64,000 nt of DNA, from contig JAFWCB010000006.1 of assembly GCA_017537025.1 (NCBI GenBank), forward strand, positions 1-64,000, in the 5' to 3' direction. Below the pieces are notes generated by a model. It was given only the letters and a program-made list of their open reading frames with translations, was not told the DNA's origin and searched no databases. Within the stretch, counting starts at the first letter, position 1, and every line of letters starts with the position of its first letter. Source of the DNA: Sediminibacterium sp. (lineage in GTDB: Bacteria > Bacteroidota > Bacteroidia > Chitinophagales > Chitinophagaceae). The position numbers were made by a program, and so were the translations under genes. Below, one piece after another: positions 33,901-41,519 of the stretch.

Positions 33901-35286
33901 CAATATAATAAGCTGACCAAATGCTGCGGCATTCATCATTCCCGAAGCGCTTTTCTGCACCTCTTTATTCATCTGTTCCTGGGTTAGCTTATGTGAATTA
34001 TTATCCGGGATATCTAATTTCAATTTATGCAAAACAGCTTCCACAATAATTACTGCCCCATCTACTAATAATCCGAAATCGAGTGCCCCTAAACTCATGA
34101 GGTTACCACTGGTTCCTGTCATGTTCATTAAAATCAACGCAAATAATAAAGAAAGTGGAATTACAGATGCTACAATAAGCCCGGCACGCAGATTACCTAA
34201 GAATATTACTAAAACAAAAATAACGATCAGAGCACCTTCTAAAAGATTTGTTTTTACCGTACCGATCGCATTATTTACCATTTTTGTACGGTCTAAAAAA
34301 GCTTCGATTTTTACACCTTCCGGTAAAGTGCTTTCGATTTTTTTAATTTTGGTTTTGATGTTTTTAATAACCTCATTACTATTCTCGCCTTTTAGCATCA
34401 TCACCACAGCGCCAGCTACTTCACCTTCATTATTATATACCGTTGCCCCATAGCGAATAGCTTCTCCAAAGTTTACCGTTGCAATATCCTTTACAAGTAC
34501 CGGGATATCGCCATTTACCCTTTTGATCACTATATTTTCGATGTCGGCGATTGATGCAACCAAGCCTTCTGTTCTAATAAATAATACGTTATCTCCTTTC
34601 TCGATATAAGCACCACCCGTATTTTGATTATTGGCTTCGAGTGCATGAAACACATCGGCGATAGTAAGCTTCATGCTTTTAAGCTGATCAGATCTTACTG
34701 CCACTTCATATTGTTTTACGGAGCCACCAAAGCTACTCACATCGGCTACCCCTTTTGTACCCAGTAATTGCCTACGTACAATCCAATCTTGTATCGTACG
34801 TAGTTCTGCTAAGCTATATTTTCCTTCATAGCCCGTCTTCGCTTTTACTACGTATTGAAATATTTCTCCTAACCCTGTAGTAACAGGACCCAGTACCGGC
34901 ATACCCATTCCTTTAGGGATTTCTTGTTGTACTTGTATCAGCCGTTCACTAACCTGTTGCCGAGCCCAGTAAACATCTGTTTGATCGTTAAATACAATAG
35001 TAACAAGGCTTAACCCAAAACGGGAAAAACTTCTTTGTTCTTTAATACCTGGAATATTACGGGTGGCTTGTTCTACAGGTATAGTTACGAAACGCTCTAC
35101 ATCCGGAGCGCCTAAGCCGGGTGTGGTAGTAATTACCAATACTTGATTATCTGTTATATCCGGCACTGCATCTATTGGCAGCTTAGTGAAAGCTATAATG
35201 CCCGCAATAATTAGCAGTACTGTACCGATACCTACTAACAATTTATTGCGAACAGAAAATTCAATGATTCTGTTTAGCATAAACAA
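30922..35286 (-). CDS. CusA/CzcA heavy-metal RND pump fused to CzcC/TolC-like outer-membrane factor
   Basis: Of 1454 residues, about 1-1040 form a heavy-metal RND pump with twelve membrane helices. The fourth-helix motif LDFGLLVDGAVIIVEAV holds the proton-relay acids Asp403, Asp409 and Glu416, equivalent in spacing to those of CzcA, which marks the metal-exporting (HME) class. After the last helix comes a signal-peptide-like stretch (MKMKIKPMIWVAILFLPAML, from Met1042). About 390 residues of a TolC-type outer-membrane factor follow, rich in helical Gln/Leu and ending with AAELHYLLNY. The frame is continuous through the joint. The in-frame ATG at 32163 could also permit separate initiation. 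Metal specificity is not fixed by sequence, but the neighbouring copper-type proteins suggest Cu/Ag. Confidence 0.93.
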   Translation of the reverse strand: MFMLNRIIEFSVRNKLLVGIGTVLLIIAGIIAFTKLPIDAVPDITDNQVLVITTTPGLGAPDVERFVTIPVEQATRNIPGIKEQRSFSRFGLSLVTIVFNDQTDVYWARQQVSERLIQVQQEIPKGMGMPVLGPVTTGLGEIFQYVVKAKTGYEGKYSLAELRTIQDWIVRRQLLGTKGVADVSSFGGSVKQYEVAVRSDQLKSMKLTIADVFHALEANNQNTGGAYIEKGDNVLFIRTEGLVASIADIENIVIKRVNGDIPVLVKDIATVNFGEAIRYGATVYNNEGEVAGAVVMMLKGENSNEVIKNIKTKIKKIESTLPEGVKIEAFLDRTKMVNNAIGTVKTNLLEGALIVIFVLVIFLGNLRAGLIVASVIPLSLLFALILMNMTGTSGNLMSLGALDFGLLVDGAVIIVEAVLHKLKLDIPDNNSHKLTQEQMNKEVQKSASGMMNAAAFGQLIILVVYLPILSLQGIEGKMFRPMAETVSFSIIGALILSITYVPMISALSLSKKIKRADTFSDRWMNTLSIWYKNILKKILTIPKTIVAINIALFGLAIVILTTLGGEFIPKLEEGDFAVDTRLLTGSSLKNTVNTTQKTARLLLDSFPEVRKVVTKIGSGEIPTDPMPMEAADMMVILKDKKEWVSAKGFDELAEKMSKVLQQIPGVTTGFQFPVQMRFNELMTGARQDVVCKVFGDDLDSLATVAAMLGDKITKIEGAKDLYVETVTGIPQWVITYNRPAIARFGASISDINATIESAYAGAKSGVVFEGEKRFDMVIRLDKNQRLNTAELNNLLIGVANGLQVPLNQLATVELKDGPYQIQREDGRRRITVGFNVRGKDVQTIVTELQEKIKQTVRLPVGYYITYGGQYENLQHATARLAIAVPIALLLILLLLYLTFGKIKYGLLIFSAIPLSATGGIISLWLRGMPFSISAGVGFIALFGVAVLNGIVMITEIIKQKKSHPDSKLHTIIIDATVSRLRPILMTAAVASLGFLPMALSNGAGAEVQRPLATVVIGGLVTATVLTLLVLPCLFLLFDTATMKMKIKPMIWVAILFLPAMLNAQQPEVKANLPELLERASQKAAILQVGRMQKQYFATLKESYHEIPKTQISTDLGSYNTYAFDAKISILQPLAPVGFYQRQKNLLEAFFQTSTANTKVQEAEVKKLIKQLYVQLQYQTAAIELLQQLDSSLSPFQKIAALRLEKGETNLLEKTVLDNMVMHNKLVITQQLADQKAIQRQISIVLQTDTLFIAAEKLVSSKQLFDSAQWRNNPLLAFYKAQENQYAAETELTKIKLKPDWVVGYSNQSLSGWQMRPDRSERLYNVGDRFSFVTLGMALPVFSKAQKQKVKAATINEMVATASTNAVVNILQAKVQAALGEYERYAKATDYYQQIGKRQADVLIKTANLNYKNGQIGYIEWGTLINQSIQINMQQLEAIKMLNITAAELHYLLNY

Positions 35287-35339
35287 AAATTATTCAGATA
35301 AATATACCTGAAGATTAGAAAAATTTGATTACCTCAATG

Positions 35340-35741
35340 CTAAACTAATCGGGGAGGCTGAAAAATGGTTGGTAAATGGTCGAAAGAATAATTAACTTCT
35401 CTAAAGAAGAAATTAGTGGCAGGCAGAGGGGCGGTAAAGGGTATATCAATCACCATTCTTTCTGTTGGTAAGCTAATAGCTGTAATAGTACAACCATCAG
35501 ATTCATGTGTTTTGAAAGGCAATTTCATATCCTGATCAAAATCATCATCTATAACCAATGGGTCTAGATAATGAATTTTAATAAAATCAGCCACGCTGAG
35601 TTGATTATTCTCGCCCCTATGCGTAACATAATGCTTGATAAAAAGGGGCAGTTTAAGCAACTGATACGCTTCGGTTGCTCCAAACAAATAAATCCCTAAT
35701 GCTAATATGGCTAATGCCTTTTTCACGGTGCAAAGATACAT
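35340..35741 (-). CDS. Small unknown protein of the metal-efflux cluster
   Basis: Starting at ATG 35741 the protein has 133 residues. It begins with a hydrophobic signal or anchor (KKALAILALGIYLFGATEAY). The mature part contains HYVTHRGENNQLSVADFIKI, then HYLDPLVIDDDFDQDMKLPF and ends in FDHLPTIFQPPRLV. Histidine-rich and acidic patches (HYVTH, DDDFDQD) could bind metal, but this is speculation. The frame is open back to 35768, which would overlap the preceding gene. It lies 53 bp upstream of the pump gene, and similar small proteins sit in this place in other Bacteroidota clusters. Confidence 0.65.
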   Translation of the reverse strand: MYLCTVKKALAILALGIYLFGATEAYQLLKLPLFIKHYVTHRGENNQLSVADFIKIHYLDPLVIDDDFDQDMKLPFKTHESDGCTITAISLPTERMVIDIPFTAPLPATNFFFREVNYSFDHLPTIFQPPRLV

Positions 35742-35742
35742 T

Positions 35743-36567
35743 TTATTCTCTTTGTTTACGAAGCGCATTTAAAAAGAGTATTTCCCCACTAATAAATAGT
35801 CCATCTAAAGCCATCCTATTTGCATTACCTGCTATTTGCCAGCGATAGCCCATATTGAATTTAATGCTACTGCTAAAAATGAGTTGGGCAGCGGGTGCTA
35901 TATCTATGAAATAGCTTTTTCTATCTGTTACTTGCTGCCCTAATACTTCCAGATATAGATTGAGGTTTGTTTGCTTATAACTGGTATATGTTTTTGGCAG
36001 TACTAAATAACCGGCCGATAAACTATAATCGATTGCCTGAAAAGGAGCTATCGCTGAGAGGGATTTATTCCATCGCTCTTTTTGCATTACCTGAATATTA
36101 CTAACCGTAGCAGATAATGCAAGTTTATGTAATAATTGCGTGGCAATAAGTCCACATCGAAAACCGGATTGATCTCCCTCAACACTTAACTCTTCATAGG
36201 TGGGTCTGTTCACACTATGTGATACTTCTCCAAAAGCTGCCATACGAAAATGTTTTTTTATGGCATCTTGGGAAAAAAAACGATACTTGGCATAAAAGCG
36301 TACACTTTCAAACTGTGTTCTTTTGCTGTACATATCTGAGAATCCGAAGCCTGCATGTAACATCAGATTTTTATTCACCCCAAACATAATATCTGTATTG
36401 TGTCTGAAAGATGGATCTCTGGTATTATTATCAAATACCGTTTTCAGCGACTGCCTCACGCCAACAGATTGGGAGGGCATATTACTGGCCGGCTCAGAAA
36501 AAACATATAATTCCTGCGCCGATGAAAGCGCAGGAATAAATAAGAATAGAAATATAATTTTATACAT
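35743..36567 (-). CDS. Predicted outer-membrane beta-barrel protein of the efflux cluster
   Basis: This 274-residue protein has a signal peptide (MYKIIFLFLFIPALSSAQ, cleavage after Ala17). It then shows alternating amphipathic beta strands ending in YRWQIAGNANRMALDGLFIS, typical of a small outer-membrane barrel. NKNLMLHAGFGFSDMYSKR and FRMAAFGEVSHSVNRPTYEE recall the transporter-type barrels found beside metal efflux genes. Family is not certain. It is located 10 bp after the HMA-domain gene and probably shares one transcript with the pump genes. Confidence 0.7.
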   Translation of the reverse strand: MYKIIFLFLFIPALSSAQELYVFSEPASNMPSQSVGVRQSLKTVFDNNTRDPSFRHNTDIMFGVNKNLMLHAGFGFSDMYSKRTQFESVRFYAKYRFFSQDAIKKHFRMAAFGEVSHSVNRPTYEELSVEGDQSGFRCGLIATQLLHKLALSATVSNIQVMQKERWNKSLSAIAPFQAIDYSLSAGYLVLPKTYTSYKQTNLNLYLEVLGQQVTDRKSYFIDIAPAAQLIFSSSIKFNMGYRWQIAGNANRMALDGLFISGEILFLNALRKQRE

Positions 36568-36577
36568 CTTATCCCAA

Positions 36578-37123
36578 TTATATGGTTACATGTATAACAC
36601 GAGCATTATTAGTACCGGCAGTTTTTGTACAACAAGCACTCATAACTCCCGTTTCATAGCATTTCATGGTAGTAAGTTTAGCATATTTTTTAAAATTTTT
36701 TGCACTCACTACATTCTTATCTATGAAAGTGATAAGTTTTTCACCCTGTAATTGTTGTGGAGTAACATTTACAAAATGCATATATAACCCACTATTCAAA
36801 ACATGTTCATCGTTTGTAATTTTTACTCCGTTAAATTGAACTAAGGCTTTTAGGCCTGATACAGAAAACCCTGCATCACTCACTACTTTGCTAAGTGCAT
36901 CAGGATCGAAACCAGCACCGGGTTTCACAGAGATCTCATAAGTAGATTCTTGGATATTGGGTTTAACAGCTGCCACAAAAGGAACCTTTAACAATGCATT
37001 ATAAACTGCCTTTGAGCACATGGCACAGGTTAATCCACTGGCTTCTAAAGTAACTTTTTTAATTTGGGCTTGAGAGGGTACAACAATGAGTAAAGCTATA
37101 ATTAGCTTAATAATATTTTTCAT
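36578..37123 (-). CDS. Secreted heavy-metal-associated (HMA) domain protein
   Basis: The 181-residue protein has a signal peptide (about 1-20, ending PSQAQ). An HMA fold follows with the metal-binding motif GLTCAMCSKAV (Cys33 and Cys36). A C-terminal extension carries further cysteines in CYETGVMSACCTK and could form a second metal site. HMA domains of this kind bind Cu(I) and pass it between partners. An extracytoplasmic copy beside a CusA-type pump would suit delivery of copper to the adaptor. That role is inference. Confidence 0.85.
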   Translation of the reverse strand: MKNIIKLIIALLIVVPSQAQIKKVTLEASGLTCAMCSKAVYNALLKVPFVAAVKPNIQESTYEISVKPGAGFDPDALSKVVSDAGFSVSGLKALVQFNGVKITNDEHVLNSGLYMHFVNVTPQQLQGEKLITFIDKNVVSAKNFKKYAKLTTMKCYETGVMSACCTKTAGTNNARVIHVTI

Positions 37124-37183
37124 TTTTGTTTTTTTAAAATAAGGTGATAATGTTTCTAGAAAGACCGAATTACACTATCTATC

Positions 37184-37585
37184 CTAAATTAAAAAAACAC
37201 GGTTCAATATATTTAATGAAACAGCCCCTTTGTTGGGAGGCGCGTTGGAATAAGGTAATAAGGGAGATGGTGTAAGCTGAAAGGTAGAAATGTTGCTTAC
37301 AAAATTGTTTTGAAGAATTGCCTCAAACTGCTGAAAATCGAAGGTAGCATTTTGTACAAATTGATGATCGGTAGTTAGTTTAAGATAGGCCTGTTGGTCA
37401 TTACAACAGCTACTCTTCTTTTTTTCCATCCCGCAAACTCCACAGCCGCTATCATGTTTATCTGCAGATTGCCAAAAGCTTGTACCGGCAAATTTACCCA
37501 TACAAAAATGGAATGCTACACCCGTTCCTGTAACGGAAAGCGTATATGCAGACAAAAGAAGTATGAGTACAATCTTTTTCACCAT
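37184..37585 (-). CDS. HYC_CC_PP family protein
   Basis: This 133-residue protein has a signal or anchor (about 1-24). It then shows the family landmarks: AFHFCMGKFAG in place of the HYC motif, CGVCGMEKKKSSCCND with the paired cysteines, and a proline-rich end (SPLLPYSNAPPNKG). The spaced cysteines, histidine and methionine suggest extracytoplasmic metal binding. Members of this group accompany copper or other metal efflux genes in Bacteroidota. It is upstream of the HMA gene on the same strand, with 60 bp between them. Confidence 0.8.
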   Translation of the reverse strand: MVKKIVLILLLSAYTLSVTGTGVAFHFCMGKFAGTSFWQSADKHDSGCGVCGMEKKKSSCCNDQQAYLKLTTDHQFVQNATFDFQQFEAILQNNFVSNISTFQLTPSPLLPYSNAPPNKGAVSLNILNRVFLI

Positions 37586-37609
37586 GCAAAGTTAACCATT
37601 AAAACTAAA

Positions 37610-39703
37610 TTAATTCACAAAATTCCACCATATGCCCACTCTTGTCCACAAACCGGTATTGGCATAATCCTGAGAAACAAAATTACGCGCCGTAAACCCT
37701 ACCCCTTTTTCAGAAATGTTCAAAGTATTTAGATTTTCCAATCTAATAAATCCCTTAAAACTCTTGATTCGAAAGTGCAGGTAAGCAGCAATATCCGGAC
37801 GATTATTCAACGTGAATGTATTTTGGTAGAAGTATTGTCCAAGCATTGGACTATAATTATCAGCCTTATAGGGTGTATGATATCTCAGTTCTAAACCAGT
37901 AGAAATAAATAGATTGGTATAAAAATTCCCTTCGAAGGCAATTCGATTTCTGGTTAACAAAGCAGGTATATTGATGGGCGGGTTTCCGGTTGTTTGCTGA
38001 AAATGAACTTCTGTATACCAGTTCCAGTATTTAGCAAGTTTAATTTTCTTCTCTATTGCTATATGTAATACATTGAATAAAGTGGCTTCCTGTTTAGCTG
38101 TAAAAAAACTATCAAAATACATATAGTTACTGATTCCCAAATATTCGCCTGATAATCGAAATGATTGACGTGGATTTTCATAATTAACGAATAAGCGAAT
38201 GATATTTTCTTTATTATAATCGGTTCTATTTTTTAGAGGAAACGTGCTTAATGAATTGAGTATAAAAGAAGGAGACCGATTTACATTTTGAAAGCCTAGC
38301 GTTAAATAACCTGCTTTTTTCCCTAACTGTCGTTTAAGAGAAGCTAATGCCTGATAATCGCCACTATTAAAGCCATTGATATATAATTTACCTGCTGCTT
38401 CTAATTCCCAAATTTGGTTACGGGTTCGATTTCTATACTCACCGGATGCAATAAAGTTATAGATGTTAGTGGTAGCAATCGTGTCGAAAACACCATGTAT
38501 ATTTTCGATAGTAATACCTGCCTTAACAAACTGGCTTTGATTATTTTTATCCGGGAAACTAAGTATACTGAATGTATTACTAAACTTTTTCCAAGTATCG
38601 ATATATCTTAAGGTATCAGCTTTTTTATGTAGACTGAAATTAAAATAGGTAAGGTATTTGGTAGAGTCTGCGAAATTATCCAAGAACTGATATTCCAACT
38701 TATCATATCGAAAATCGTGCTCTATTCTGAAACGAGGGTAAAATAATTGAATGGTGATAGTGTCTTTTACTAAAGAATCTCTTTTGCCGATATCAAAATG
38801 ATGGCGAATAAAGAAAGTATTTTCTTTATAGATATTACCGGAAACAACATTTGTATTGAATGGGTTTCTAATAAGAGTACCCGATCTGCCCATACGGGTT
38901 TCAAGTTCATAGGGATCATTCAAGGCTAAGCTGTCTAACTTTGTTTTATCTACCAATCCTCCGTTTTCGGAAGAAGCAGCTTTATTGGAGAAATAGGTAA
39001 AGAATATTTCATATTTCCGATTCTTAGTTTGATAGTGGGTAGTGAAGCGAAAATTATTATGAATGGCATTTTGATTTTTCAATGCACCCGGTGCGCTGCT
39101 AAATCGATATTCAAATCCAAAGTTGAAGTTGCTCTTTCTATTTTGCGTGTGAACTAAATCTATCAACTGTTCTGATTTAGATGCAAGGGCATACGCTAAC
39201 TCTGTAAATGGCCTTGTAGTTTGATAAAATTTAGTATTCTCTAAAGTAAATTTATAGATATCGTATTGATGAAAGCCGGGATCGAAGCCCGCTTTGAGAT
39301 TAGGTTGAAAAATCAAAGACTGTGCGGCCGTTCCATAATTACCTAAGGTATGATAAGTATATGGCAAGGGGAAGCGGGTAGTAAAATCGTTTATAGAAGA
39401 ATCGAGAATTCTATTACGAGTAGAATCGAAATACCGATAGTAGATAGTAATAGAATCAGCAAAACGATCTCTTTTCTGTAATGAATCTTTTTTAGCATTG
39501 GCACTGGTACTAGTACCATTTGTAAAACCACCCGGCCTACCCTGAAAGGGAATGCTCTGCGACATAGCTGAAAAAGCTACAAACAAGCTACCAAGTAGAT
39601 ATAGAAGATGCTTTTTAATTCTACAAATTTTTAACCAGTTCTTTAAACAATAACGTAAGCTTAGGTTCTGCGTCTTTGGCTGCTTGCAGTACTTCTTCAT
39701 GCG
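37610..39703 (-). CDS. Putative porin, outer-membrane beta-barrel
   Basis: The mature protein is a large barrel of about 650 residues with repeated amphipathic strands and aromatic girdles, ending in the outer-membrane C-terminal pattern ARNFVSQDYANTGLWTRVGI WWNF (split for length). It matches the putative porin family of Bacteroidota. The start is a problem. A good signal peptide (KKHLLYLLGSLFVAFSAMSQ) begins one codon after the stop of the purine nucleoside phosphorylase gene, but no ATG, GTG or TTG precedes it until ATG 39703. That ATG lies 83 bp inside the upstream gene. The alternative is the ATT codon at 39619. I give 39703, with the true start uncertain. Confidence 0.8.
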   Translation of the reverse strand, partial: RMKKYCKQPKTQNLSLRYCLKNWLKICRIKKHLLYLLGSLFVAFSAMSQSIPFQGRPGGFTNGTSTSANAKKDSLQKRDRFADSITIYYRYFDSTRNRILDSSINDFTTRFPLPYTYHTLGNYGTAAQSLIFQPNLKAGFDPGFHQYDIYKFTLENTKFYQTTRPFTELAYALASKSEQLIDLVHTQNRKSNFNFGFEYRFSSAPGALKNQNAIHNNFRFTTHYQTKNRKYEIFFTYFSNKAASSENGGLVDKTKLDSLALNDPYELETRMGRSGTLIRNPFNTNVVSGNIYKENTFFIRHHFDIGKRDSLVKDTITIQLFYPRFRIEHDFRYDKLEYQFLDNFADSTKYLTYFNFSLHKKADTLRYIDTWKKFSNTFSILSFPDKNNQSQFVKAGITIENIHGVFDTIATTNIYNFIASGEYRNRTRNQIWELEAAGKLYINGFNSGDYQALASLKRQLGKKAGYLTLGFQNVNRSPSFILNSLSTFPLKNRTDYNKENIIRLFVNYENPRQSFRLSGEYLGISNYMYFDSFFTAKQEATLFNVLHIAIEKKIKLAKYWNWYTEVHFQQTTGNPPINIPALLTRNRIAFEGNFYTNLFISTGLELRYHTPYKADNYSPMLGQYFYQNTFTLNNRPDIAAYLHFRIKSFKGFIRLENLNTLNISEKGVGFTARNFVSQDYANTGLWTRVGIWWNFVN

Positions 39704-40442
39704 TAATTGTATTTTCTTCTTCGCGTATTCCCAGATCGGTAATAACACTGATGGCAAATACATCCATACCACAATGAATAGCTGCAATAGATTCCTGAAC
39801 AGTGCTCATACCTACGGCGTCTCCACCTACCGCACGTATCAATTTATATTCGGCCCTGGTTTCGAATGTTGGTCCGGTTACACCTAGGTAAACTCCTTGA
39901 TGTAATTTGATTTGATGTGCTGCGGCGATAGCTTCCACTTTTTTAATAAGTATTTTGCTATACGGCTCACTCATATCCGGAAAGCGCGTACCCAGTTTTT
40001 CCTCATTCTTTCCTAATAAAGGGTTACTGGTAAATAAACTGATATGATCTTTAATGATCATCAGATCCCCTACTTGAAAATTCGGGTTAACCCCTCCTGC
40101 CGCATTAGATAATAATACAGTTTTAACGCCTAACATATGTAAGGCCCTTACGGGGTAAGCTACTTGCTGGGCAGTGTATCCTTCATAATAATGAAATCGA
40201 CCCTGCATTACCCAAACTTTCACGCCATTAAGCTCACCATAAATAAGATTACCTCCATGGCCCTCTACAGTACTCACCGGAAAATGTGGGATTTCACTAT
40301 AGGGAATAGCTATCTCCGTTTTGATCTCAGTTGCTAAATTTCCCAATCCGCTTCCTAAGATGATTCCTATCGTAGCTTCTGTATGGATACGAGTGCGTAT
40401 AAAAGCCGTTGTTTCTACAAGTTGCTGGTATGTTACAGACAT
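39621..40442 (-). CDS. punA: Purine-nucleoside phosphorylase (trimeric type)
   Basis: The enzyme splits purine nucleosides with phosphate to free base and ribose 1-phosphate. Its 273 residues include IGIILGSGLGNLATEIKTEI (phosphate-binding), EGHGGNLIYGELNG, LSNAAGGVNPNFQVGDLMII, HISLFTSNPLLG and GPTFETRAEYK. A VGMSTVQESIAA segment contains the substrate-binding methionine and the conserved ending NTITHEEVL. The pattern is that of the low-molecular-mass trimeric enzyme rather than the DeoD hexamer. Its 3' end overlaps the reading frame of the putative porin. Confidence 0.95.
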   Translation of the reverse strand: MSVTYQQLVETTAFIRTRIHTEATIGIILGSGLGNLATEIKTEIAIPYSEIPHFPVSTVEGHGGNLIYGELNGVKVWVMQGRFHYYEGYTAQQVAYPVRALHMLGVKTVLLSNAAGGVNPNFQVGDLMIIKDHISLFTSNPLLGKNEEKLGTRFPDMSEPYSKILIKKVEAIAAAHQIKLHQGVYLGVTGPTFETRAEYKLIRAVGGDAVGMSTVQESIAAIHCGMDVFAISVITDLGIREEENTITHEEVLQAAKDAEPKLTLLFKELVKNL

Positions 40443-40483
40443 GACTTAAATTAAAGGGTCAAAGATAACTTATTTGAAAAATT

Positions 40484-40512
40484 AAAGCCATCCGCTTTTG
40501 GCGAATGGCTTT
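40484..40512 (-). terminator. Intrinsic terminator of cold-shock gene
   Basis: AAAGCCATCCGC (40484-40495) and GCGAATGGCTTT (40501-40512) pair over 12 bp with one G-U wobble on the minus strand, and an AATTTTT run follows in that direction. Confidence 0.85.
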
Positions 40513-40533
40513 AAACAAAGTATGAGGTTAAGC

Positions 40534-40737
40534 TTAACTAATACGTTTTACATTAACTGCATTCAATCCTTTGCGGCCTTCCTGTACATCAAATACTACG
40601 CGATCGTTCGCCTCAATTTGATCAACTAATCCGTTTGCGTGTACGAAAGTTTCTTTGCCAGACTCATCGTGCTTAATAAAGCCGTAGCCTTTTTCTTCGT
40701 TGAAGAACTTTACAGTTCCCTGAACTTGTGTTTCCAT
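40534..40737 (-). CDS. Cold-shock domain protein
   Basis: This 67-residue protein consists of a single cold-shock (OB-fold) domain that binds single-stranded RNA or DNA. RNP-1 is seen in KGYGFIKHD and RNP-2 in ETFVHANGL. The first strand METQVQGTVKFFNEE is typical. It is probably an RNA chaperone; whether it responds to cold is not shown. A -7 like element TACCTTTA is at 40768-40761 and a strong terminator follows the gene. It is divergent from the ferric-reductase-like gene. Confidence 0.95.
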   Translation of the reverse strand: METQVQGTVKFFNEEKGYGFIKHDESGKETFVHANGLVDQIEANDRVVFDVQEGRKGLNAVNVKRIS

Positions 40738-40760
40738 TCAAATAAAAATTTAATAAGATG

Positions 40761-40768
40761 TAAAGGTA
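40761..40768 (-). promoter_or_regulatory. -7-like element for the cold-shock gene
   Basis: TACCTTTA on the minus strand matches seven of eight positions of the Bacteroidota -7 pattern, with A in place of the last G. The leader would be about 18 nt. A palindrome GCCTTA-AAA-TAAGGC (40809-40823) lies between this promoter and the divergent gene and could be a shared operator. Confidence 0.5.
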
Positions 40769-40861
40769 CACATTATGAGCTTAGCAGCCTAATTAATAAG
40801 ATAGAAATGCCTTAAAATAAGGCTTTGAAGTATATTGCAAACGTTAAAAACTTTGTTAAAT

Positions 40862-41440
40862 ATGTTTGAATTCAGCTTTTTGGATGTTTCAGGATCATTC
40901 GGATTAGTGGCCTACGGTGCACTTACACTCAACTTTATCATCGGCATGTTTATGAGTACGGGCATCAAAAAAACAAGTTATTGGAAAAAATTACCCCCTA
41001 TTGTAAATAAATACCCACTCCTAACTATCCATAATTTTACGGCTTATACAGCTGTAAGTGCCGTTTTTTTACATGTATTTTTTTTATTGTTAGATAAGCA
41101 GGCAGGATTCACTTTTTCACAATTATGGAACCCGCTTCATTTTAATCATCAACCCCAAATAATATTATTAGGCACTATAGGCAGTATTGGTTTTCTATTC
41201 CTATTGCTCACTTCTCAAAAGTTTATAAAAAACAATTTGCGATTTCGTATTTGGAAAAACATCCATTTACTGGCTTATGTATTTGCTATATCTTTTTTAA
41301 TTCATGGGCTATTAATGGACCCCTTACTTAAAGATCGACCGGTTGATTGGTTGGATCCTGAAAAATTCTTCTCTGAGTTTTGTGTATTGCTTTTGTTAGC
41401 AGCAACGGTATTGAGGGTAAGATATCATTTTAGACGATAG
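40862..41440 (+). CDS. Ferric-reductase-like membrane haem protein
   Basis: From ATG 40862 this 192-residue protein has about five to six membrane helices. Two His pairs face each other in adjacent helices: His57 and His71 (IHNFTAYTAVSAVFLH), and His135 and His148 (IHLLAYVFAISFLIH). Spacings of 13 and 12 residues between the pairs are those of ferric reductase-like domains that bind two haem groups. There is no FAD or NAD domain, so it would need a separate partner as in MsrQ-type proteins. Its TAG stop begins the heptamer array at 41431-41465. It is divergent from the cold-shock gene. Confidence 0.8.
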   Translation: MFEFSFLDVSGSFGLVAYGALTLNFIIGMFMSTGIKKTSYWKKLPPIVNKYPLLTIHNFTAYTAVSAVFLHVFFLLLDKQAGFTFSQLWNPLHFNHQPQIILLGTIGSIGFLFLLLTSQKFIKNNLRFRIWKNIHLLAYVFAISFLIHGLLMDPLLKDRPVDWLDPEKFFSEFCVLLLLAATVLRVRYHFRR

Positions 41441-41474
41441 ACCGTAGACTGTAGACAGTAGAATGTCTATAGTC
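41431..41474 (+). repeat. Heptamer array TAGACNN with hairpin at gene end
   Basis: Five units (TAGACGA, TAGACCG, TAGACTG, TAGACAG, TAGAATG) run from 41431 to 41465. The second starts on the TAG stop (41438), so the first lies in the last codons. GACT-G-TAGACA (41447-41457) and TGTCTA-T-AGTC (41464-41474) make an 11-bp stem with one G-U pair and a 6-nt loop. Confidence 0.88.
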
Positions 41475-41491
41475 CTCAGCCCTACATCTTC

Positions 41492-41519
41492 CTCCTTATA
41501 CCTTATACCTTACACCTTA
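41492..41519 (-). repeat. Heptamer array TAAGGTN at DUF5103 stop
   Basis: On the minus strand, four units (TAAGGTG, TAAGGTA, TAAGGTA, TAAGGAG) start exactly on the TAA stop codon at 41519. The convergent gene upstream has its own, different array. So both gene ends at this junction carry one. Confidence 0.85.

Noticed and set aside
32163-35286. Fusion caused by sequencing error between pump and outer-membrane factor
   Set aside because: The frame is continuous, with normal composition through the joint, and such fusions are known in Bacteroidota. An error remains possible but is not needed.
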